DNA of 64,000 nucleotides, from NCBI RefSeq assembly GCF_023277745.1, contig NZ_CP086322.1:1922001-1986000 (forward strand). The letters run 5' to 3'. The notes under the pieces were generated by a model. The model worked only from the letters and a program-made list of their open reading frames with translations. It did not search any database and was not told the DNA's origin. The position numbers were made by a program, and so were the translations under genes. Below are positions 60,576-64,000 of this stretch, piece by piece. Each line of letters begins with the position of its first letter. Positions within the stretch are counted from its first letter, which is position 1. This DNA comes from Streptomyces halobius (GTDB taxonomy: Bacteria; Actinomycetota; Actinomycetes; Streptomycetales; Streptomycetaceae).

Positions 60576-61115
60576 CCCCCCGAAGGGGGCGGACACCAAG
60601 GCCAGCCGCCCTCCTGGCCGAGCCCGCCGAGCCCGACCGCGACTTCGACGCCTTCGTCATCGTCATCGGCTCCAGTGAACGCGCCTTCCACGGCACCCAA
60701 TTCACCGTCATGGCGCCGCTCTTCGCCCACTACATGATCCCCGTGTGGATCCCTGAGCTGGGCGGCGCCGATCCACAGACCGCCGGTCACGAGGAACTCA
60801 TGGTGCGGCTCGGCATCCTGGCCAAGCGCGAGGTCGCCCGCGCCCGCATGCGCGCCTTCACCTCGATGACCGTCCAAGCGCGCGACCAGGGCCTATCTCG
60901 GCGACCGCCCGCCCTACGACCACCGGCTCGCGGACGCCGGCCCCCACCCCAACCGGGGCCTGGCGCCTGGCCCGACGCGGCGTACGCGCTCACCGCCTCG
61001 TCCCGGCCCCACCACCGGCCCCGTCGTCACCTGGCTCTTCACCCAACGCCTCGCCGGCCACAGCATGGCCCGCATCGCGCGCCTGGAACGACGCGGACAT
61101 CCCATGCCCCTCGTT
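60576..61115 (+). pseudogene. Serine recombinase internal fragment, frameshifted
   Basis: One frame reads FDAFVIVIGSSERAFHGTQF, APLFAHYMIPVWIPELGG and ILAKREVARARMRAFTSM, the end of the catalytic resolvase domain and the long E-helix. A shift near 60890 is followed by YLGDRPPYDHRLADAGPHPN and TWLFTQRLAGHSMARIARL, the start of the Recombinase domain. The 5' catalytic start and the 3' half are gone; it abuts an IS end on the right. Confidence 0.8.
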
Positions 61116-61242
61116 CCCGTCCGCACGACGGCCTGCTGAATCACCCACCAGCCGAACCGTCATGCGAGCACGCCCCGCGATCAATCGCGGCGCAGCCCGT
61201 AAGCAGTCTCGGTGAAGTCCGCTACTGATCCTTGGACGCGGG
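61110..61242. repeat. Left arm of a 133-bp inverted repeat
   Basis: Identical except for four clustered substitutions to the reverse complement of 62565-62697. It includes the end of the IS transposase frame, the IS terminal repeat with the palindrome CCGCGATCAATCGCGG (61175-61190) and 44 bp of sequence beyond the IS end. Confidence 0.9.
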
Positions 61243-61374
61243 CTCGTTGGCGGATCAGGCCCGCCGCCGGCGAAACGGTGCACCAACTCACGCCCCGTAT
61301 GCGGATCGCATTCCAACACCCATGAGGGCTGGGGCTGTCAAGGCGCACGACGCACCTCGGTTCTCGGTGGTCCT

Positions 61375-62337
61375 TCAGGCGGTGCAGTGCTTCTGTGAGT
61401 CCAGGCGCACCTTGCGGCCGGTGAACTCTTCCAGGATGGCGATGTTCTGCGGGGCGTAGTTTGCCGCGGTAATCTTGTCGGCATCCTTGCTGCCCAACTT
61501 GCCGGTGTAGGGTGCGGACTTCTCCAGCCAGTAGGCCGTCCGCAGGAACTGGGTCAGGACCAGGTCTCTCAGCTTGGGCTCGGCCTTGATCTTGGCCCAG
61601 TAATCGGGGTGCTTGTCCTTGGCGACGCGTAGGTAGAGCAACAGGTACCGCAGGTTGGTGGCGGCGATGTCCCGGGCGTTACTGGCACCGATCCCCTTGA
61701 TGTACTCCTGGAGTACCGTGACCGCCGGCAGTCCGGTCAGCCCTGCGTTCTGCTCCGCCAGCACACCCTGGAGGCGGTACTCCCCCTGCGTCTCGTCCCG
61801 CAGATAGATGTCGTCCATCGAGGAGGAGAGGCTGTCCTTGATCAGCGGCAGGATCTCCTTGCGGGGGAAGCCGCCGTGCAGGGGCACCGTCAGCGCCTGC
61901 TGATGGCTGTTGATCCACGCCGCGGTGTGGACGTCCCACTCGGTCCGGGACGGGTCGAGGTCCCACATGTGGGTTTCCTCGTGGATCGCCACCATCATCG
62001 ACTCGGCGAAGCCCTCGAAGCTCCGCTTGTCCACGAACTGGTCCCAGTACTTGTCGTCGGCCTGGGCGATCGCCAGCGCCTCCCCGCTGGGCCAGCGCCG
62101 CTTGTACATCGCCTGGAGTATCTGCATCCAGTTCGAGGAGTTGAAGGCCGCCTTGAGGTCGCTCAGGTCGGCATCAGGCTGCGACGGTTCGTCGTAGCAG
62201 TAGGGATCGGGGATACGGATCTGGCCGGTGTCCTGGGCGGGGCCGGCCGACGCGGGACCGGAGGCGGCCATGGTGCCCGCTCCCAGGGCCAGGACAAGAC
62301 ATGCGGTCAGCAGACGGGGGGAGATTCTACGGCTCAC
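61375..62337 (-). CDS. Secreted protein with HExxH motif, possible metalloprotease
   Basis: A 320-residue exported protein. A signal (RRISPRLLTACLVLALGAGTMAAS, in part) ends near AASGPASAG. The mature part is helical, with HEETHMWD at residues 119-126, the HExxH zinc motif of zincin-type peptidases, placed after FAESMMVAI as in an active-site helix. A plausible third ligand (Glu or His) further on cannot be fixed by eye. No known family was recognised. GTG 62337 has GAGG seven bases upstream; an upstream in-frame ATG at 62400 would spoil the signal peptide. The gene sits alone between inverted repeats of IS origin, suggesting it travelled as cargo. Confidence 0.7.
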   Translation of the reverse strand: MSRRISPRLLTACLVLALGAGTMAASGPASAGPAQDTGQIRIPDPYCYDEPSQPDADLSDLKAAFNSSNWMQILQAMYKRRWPSGEALAIAQADDKYWDQFVDKRSFEGFAESMMVAIHEETHMWDLDPSRTEWDVHTAAWINSHQQALTVPLHGGFPRKEILPLIKDSLSSSMDDIYLRDETQGEYRLQGVLAEQNAGLTGLPAVTVLQEYIKGIGASNARDIAATNLRYLLLYLRVAKDKHPDYWAKIKAEPKLRDLVLTQFLRTAYWLEKSAPYTGKLGSKDADKITAANYAPQNIAILEEFTGRKVRLDSQKHCTA

Positions 62338-62564
62338 GAGGACCTCGTCTCGAAGCGATCGTGTGGGGGTAGCGGTAGGGCAGGGCGCTGCACCGCCCAT
62401 CGCTGACGACGCAACCTATTGCCCCGCACGCCTCGCGTCTACTGTCATTGAATAACATTCAGACATGAGTTCCCGCTCGCGGAATCCCGTACGTGCAGAC
62501 CGCCACGGCGGCTGGAGAAGAAGGCATCGGCACCGCCGTCGACCGGGAACTGGCCTGACAGGAA

Positions 62565-62697
62565 CCCGCGTCCAAGGATCAGTAGCGGACTTCACCGGAG
62601 CCGCTTACGGGCTGCGCCGCGATTGATCGCGGGGCGTGCTCGCATGACGGTTCGGCTGGTGGGTGATTCAGCAGGCCGTCGTGCGGACGGGAACGAG
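62565..62697. repeat. Right arm of the 133-bp inverted repeat
   Basis: Mirror of 61110-61242. It covers the left end of the IS at 62609-63551 plus 44 bp of flank, so the homology extends past the IS boundary. Confidence 0.9.
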
Positions 62698-63551
62698 TTC
62701 GGTGCTCGGCTTGTGCCGGGTGGCTCGCTTGGTGGCGCGGTCGGAGGCCAGGCCGGCGATGGCGCGATACGTGGTGCCGTAGTCCTCGCGACGGCCGGTG
62801 CACCGCTGCAGCGGGCCCCACTGGCGGCGTTCGGCGTTGGCCTTCACGGTGGGATGTCGGCGGAACTGCCCGCGAGCCTTCGGTGCGCACGCAGGTCTGG
62901 TCATGTATCCGGCCGGAACGCACCGCAACGGACCACAGGGTGCGGCCCTGGCGGCCGCTGATCGTGGTGGTCTCGATGGTGTTTCTGCCGGCGCTTGCCG
63001 GAGACGAAGGCCAGCCTGCCGGGAGAGTGCGCCTTGGGGCGCGGACCTGGGTCTTGGTGCCGTCGAGGCGCAGCGTGATGTTCTCGGCTGCGGCGTAGGC
63101 GAACACGTCCTCCAGGGTGCGCAGTCGGATGCCGGGCCGGTCGGGACGGCGAATCCGCGGCCGGCAAGCCGATAGCGGATCCCGCTGATCGCGCGGCCGA
63201 TGGTGGAAGAGCCGACCTCGTAGATCACGGCCAGGACCTGGTGGGTGAGGCCGGTCCGCAGATGGACCAGGGCGGCCGGCAGCCGGTCGGTGAAGGCCGG
63301 TTCGCACTTCGGCCCGGCACCGGCCCGTCGCCGATACGAGCGGCCCGGCGCCGCTGGTGGCGCGCGGACTCGCAGCGCGCTTCCCGGCGTGGCGCGAGTT
63401 CTTCGGTCAACTCGCCGAGATGTTGGCGCGTGACGCCGCACAAGGCAGGATGCGACATGGTCGCGCGGGCCTGCTTGATCTTCACACCTCAAGAACCCCC
63501 GCGGCCTTCGCCATCTCACGGCCACTCCGCGATCAATCGCGGAGCAGCCCC
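62609..63551 (-). mobile_element. IS5-family element with degraded transposase
   Basis: Terminal inverted repeats GGGCTGCGCCGCGATTGATC (62609 on) and GGGCTGCTCCGCGATTGATC (from 63550 leftwards) bound a 943-bp element. Within it the transposase is split between two frames: LVHLRTGLTHQVLAVIYEVG, SSTIGRAISGIRYRLAGRGF and RPGIRLRTLEDVFAYAAAEN, then LRLDGTKTQVRAP (first catalytic Asp) and FVSGKRRQKHHR in shifted frames, ending LVPVRTTAC. Several shifts make it non-functional. The right end begins on the base after the cynS stop codon. Confidence 0.85.
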
Positions 63552-64000
63552 TTAGAAGGGCTTGGTGGGCAGGTACTTGCCGTCCAGGGTGATGACGGCG
63601 CGCTCGCCGCCCTCGGGGTCGGCGACCTTCTTCACATCGAGCTTGAAGTTGATCGCGGAGATGATGCCGTCACCGAACTGCTCGTGGACCAGGGCCTTGA
63701 GCGTGGTGCCGTAGACCTGGAGGATCTCGTAGAAGCGGTAGATCGTCGGGTCGGTCGGGATGCCGCCCTCGATGGAGCCGCGGGTCGGGATCGTCTGCAG
63801 CAGCATCACCGCGTCCTCGTCCAGGCCGAGCAGCTCGGCGACCGCCTTCGCGGACGCCTCCGGCAGGGCGTGCTGGCCGAGTACGGCGGCGGTGACGAAC
63901 GCGACGGACAGTCCGGCGACGTCGGCGATCTGCTGCCAGGTGAGGTCCTTGCGGGTCTTGGCCTCGACCGAGGCGATCGCGAGCTGCTGACGGGCGTTGT
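63552..64000 (-). CDS. cynS: Cyanate hydratase (cyanase), C-terminal part; start outside window
   Basis: About 149 residues, nearly the whole 147-160-residue enzyme, entering from the right edge. The N-terminal helix-turn-helix-like domain ([20 protein letters not shown]) and the highly conserved catalytic domain are present: [20 protein letters not shown] with active-site Arg and Glu, and [13 protein letters not shown] with active-site Ser. Cyanase forms a decamer and decomposes cyanate with bicarbonate into ammonia and CO2. The C-terminus KYLPTKPF is the normal family end, and TAA 63552-63554 is intact although an IS follows immediately. Confidence 0.95.
   Translation of the reverse strand, partial: NARQQLAIASVEAKTRKDLTWQQIADVAGLSVAFVTAAVLGQHALPEASAKAVAELLGLDEDAVMLLQTIPTRGSIEGGIPTDPTIYRFYEILQVYGTTLKALVHEQFGDGIISAINFKLDVKKVADPEGGERAVITLDGKYLPTKPF

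Noticed and set aside
1..64000. tRNA or rRNA genes
   Set aside because: No T-loop-like GTTCGAxTC with a matching acceptor stem and no rRNA core sequence was noticed on either strand by eye.

Overview
The window reads as accessory chromosome from a high-GC actinomycete, almost certainly a Streptomyces. The signs are very GC-rich codons, many GTG starts, four-base overlaps inside operons, DmdR/IdeR-type iron boxes, and Streptomyces-typical families (DUF2180, SCO4226-like nickel-binding protein, MerR-HEAT regulators, chaplin-like small secreted protein). No rRNA, tRNA or CRISPR array was recognised. Intact genes alternate with fragments of insertion sequences, serine recombinases and truncated host genes, so this is a recombination-scarred region such as a chromosome arm or large plasmid.

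Layout. 0-8 kb: tail of a transposase, a TPR protein, a small secreted protein, a degraded IS630 transposase, a double-Lrp regulator divergent from a lactate-monooxygenase-like flavoenzyme, and a secreted M23 peptidase. 8-16 kb: gene debris, an MFS exporter, a TetR/P450 pair sharing a near-ideal operator, a second IS630 remnant, a PIN toxin-antitoxin pair with a damaged antitoxin, an HtrA-like lipoprotein protease, and small genes. 16-21 kb: methyltransferase, truncated DUF6262 protein, two HEAT-repeat genes, a membrane protein and a collapsed Ser/Thr kinase gene.

21.2-38.5 kb is a complete iron-acquisition locus. A consensus iron box precedes a nine-gene operon: GNAT, SbnH-like PLP decarboxylase, diaminobutyrate aminotransferase, diaminobutyrate decarboxylase, NIS synthetase, amine N-monooxygenase, MFS exporter, second NIS synthetase and a glutamine-synthetase-like ligase. 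Convergent and divergent iron-box genes encode the ABC importer. The predicted product is a citrate/hydroxamate siderophore built on 1,3-diaminopropane. The SbnH-like and glutamine-synthetase-like enzymes are additions that a simple schizokinen/rhizobactin scheme does not need.

39-50 kb: KhtTU-like cation/proton antiporter pair, secreted EEP-family enzyme, PucR regulator, large secreted alpha/beta hydrolase, SWIM and ATPase debris, then a DUF262 gene overlapping a CBS-HEPN gene, which looks like a two-gene defence module. 50-52.6 kb holds the most striking locus: a borosin-type alpha-N-methyltransferase with a separate 79-residue precursor upstream (a split borosin RiPP), next to a membrane methyltransferase and an acetyltransferase. 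53-57.8 kb: TetR with a perfect operator, CrtI-like oxidoreductase, an IS1182 remnant fused to a near-identical scrap of the Lrp gene from 3.5-4.1 kb, and an AbrB-type membrane protein. 58-64 kb: recombinase pieces, a frameshifted lanthipeptide dehydratase, a VOC protein, IS5 remnants, a secreted HExxH protein bracketed by 133-bp inverted repeats, an IS inserted exactly after the cyanase stop codon, and cynS running off the right edge.
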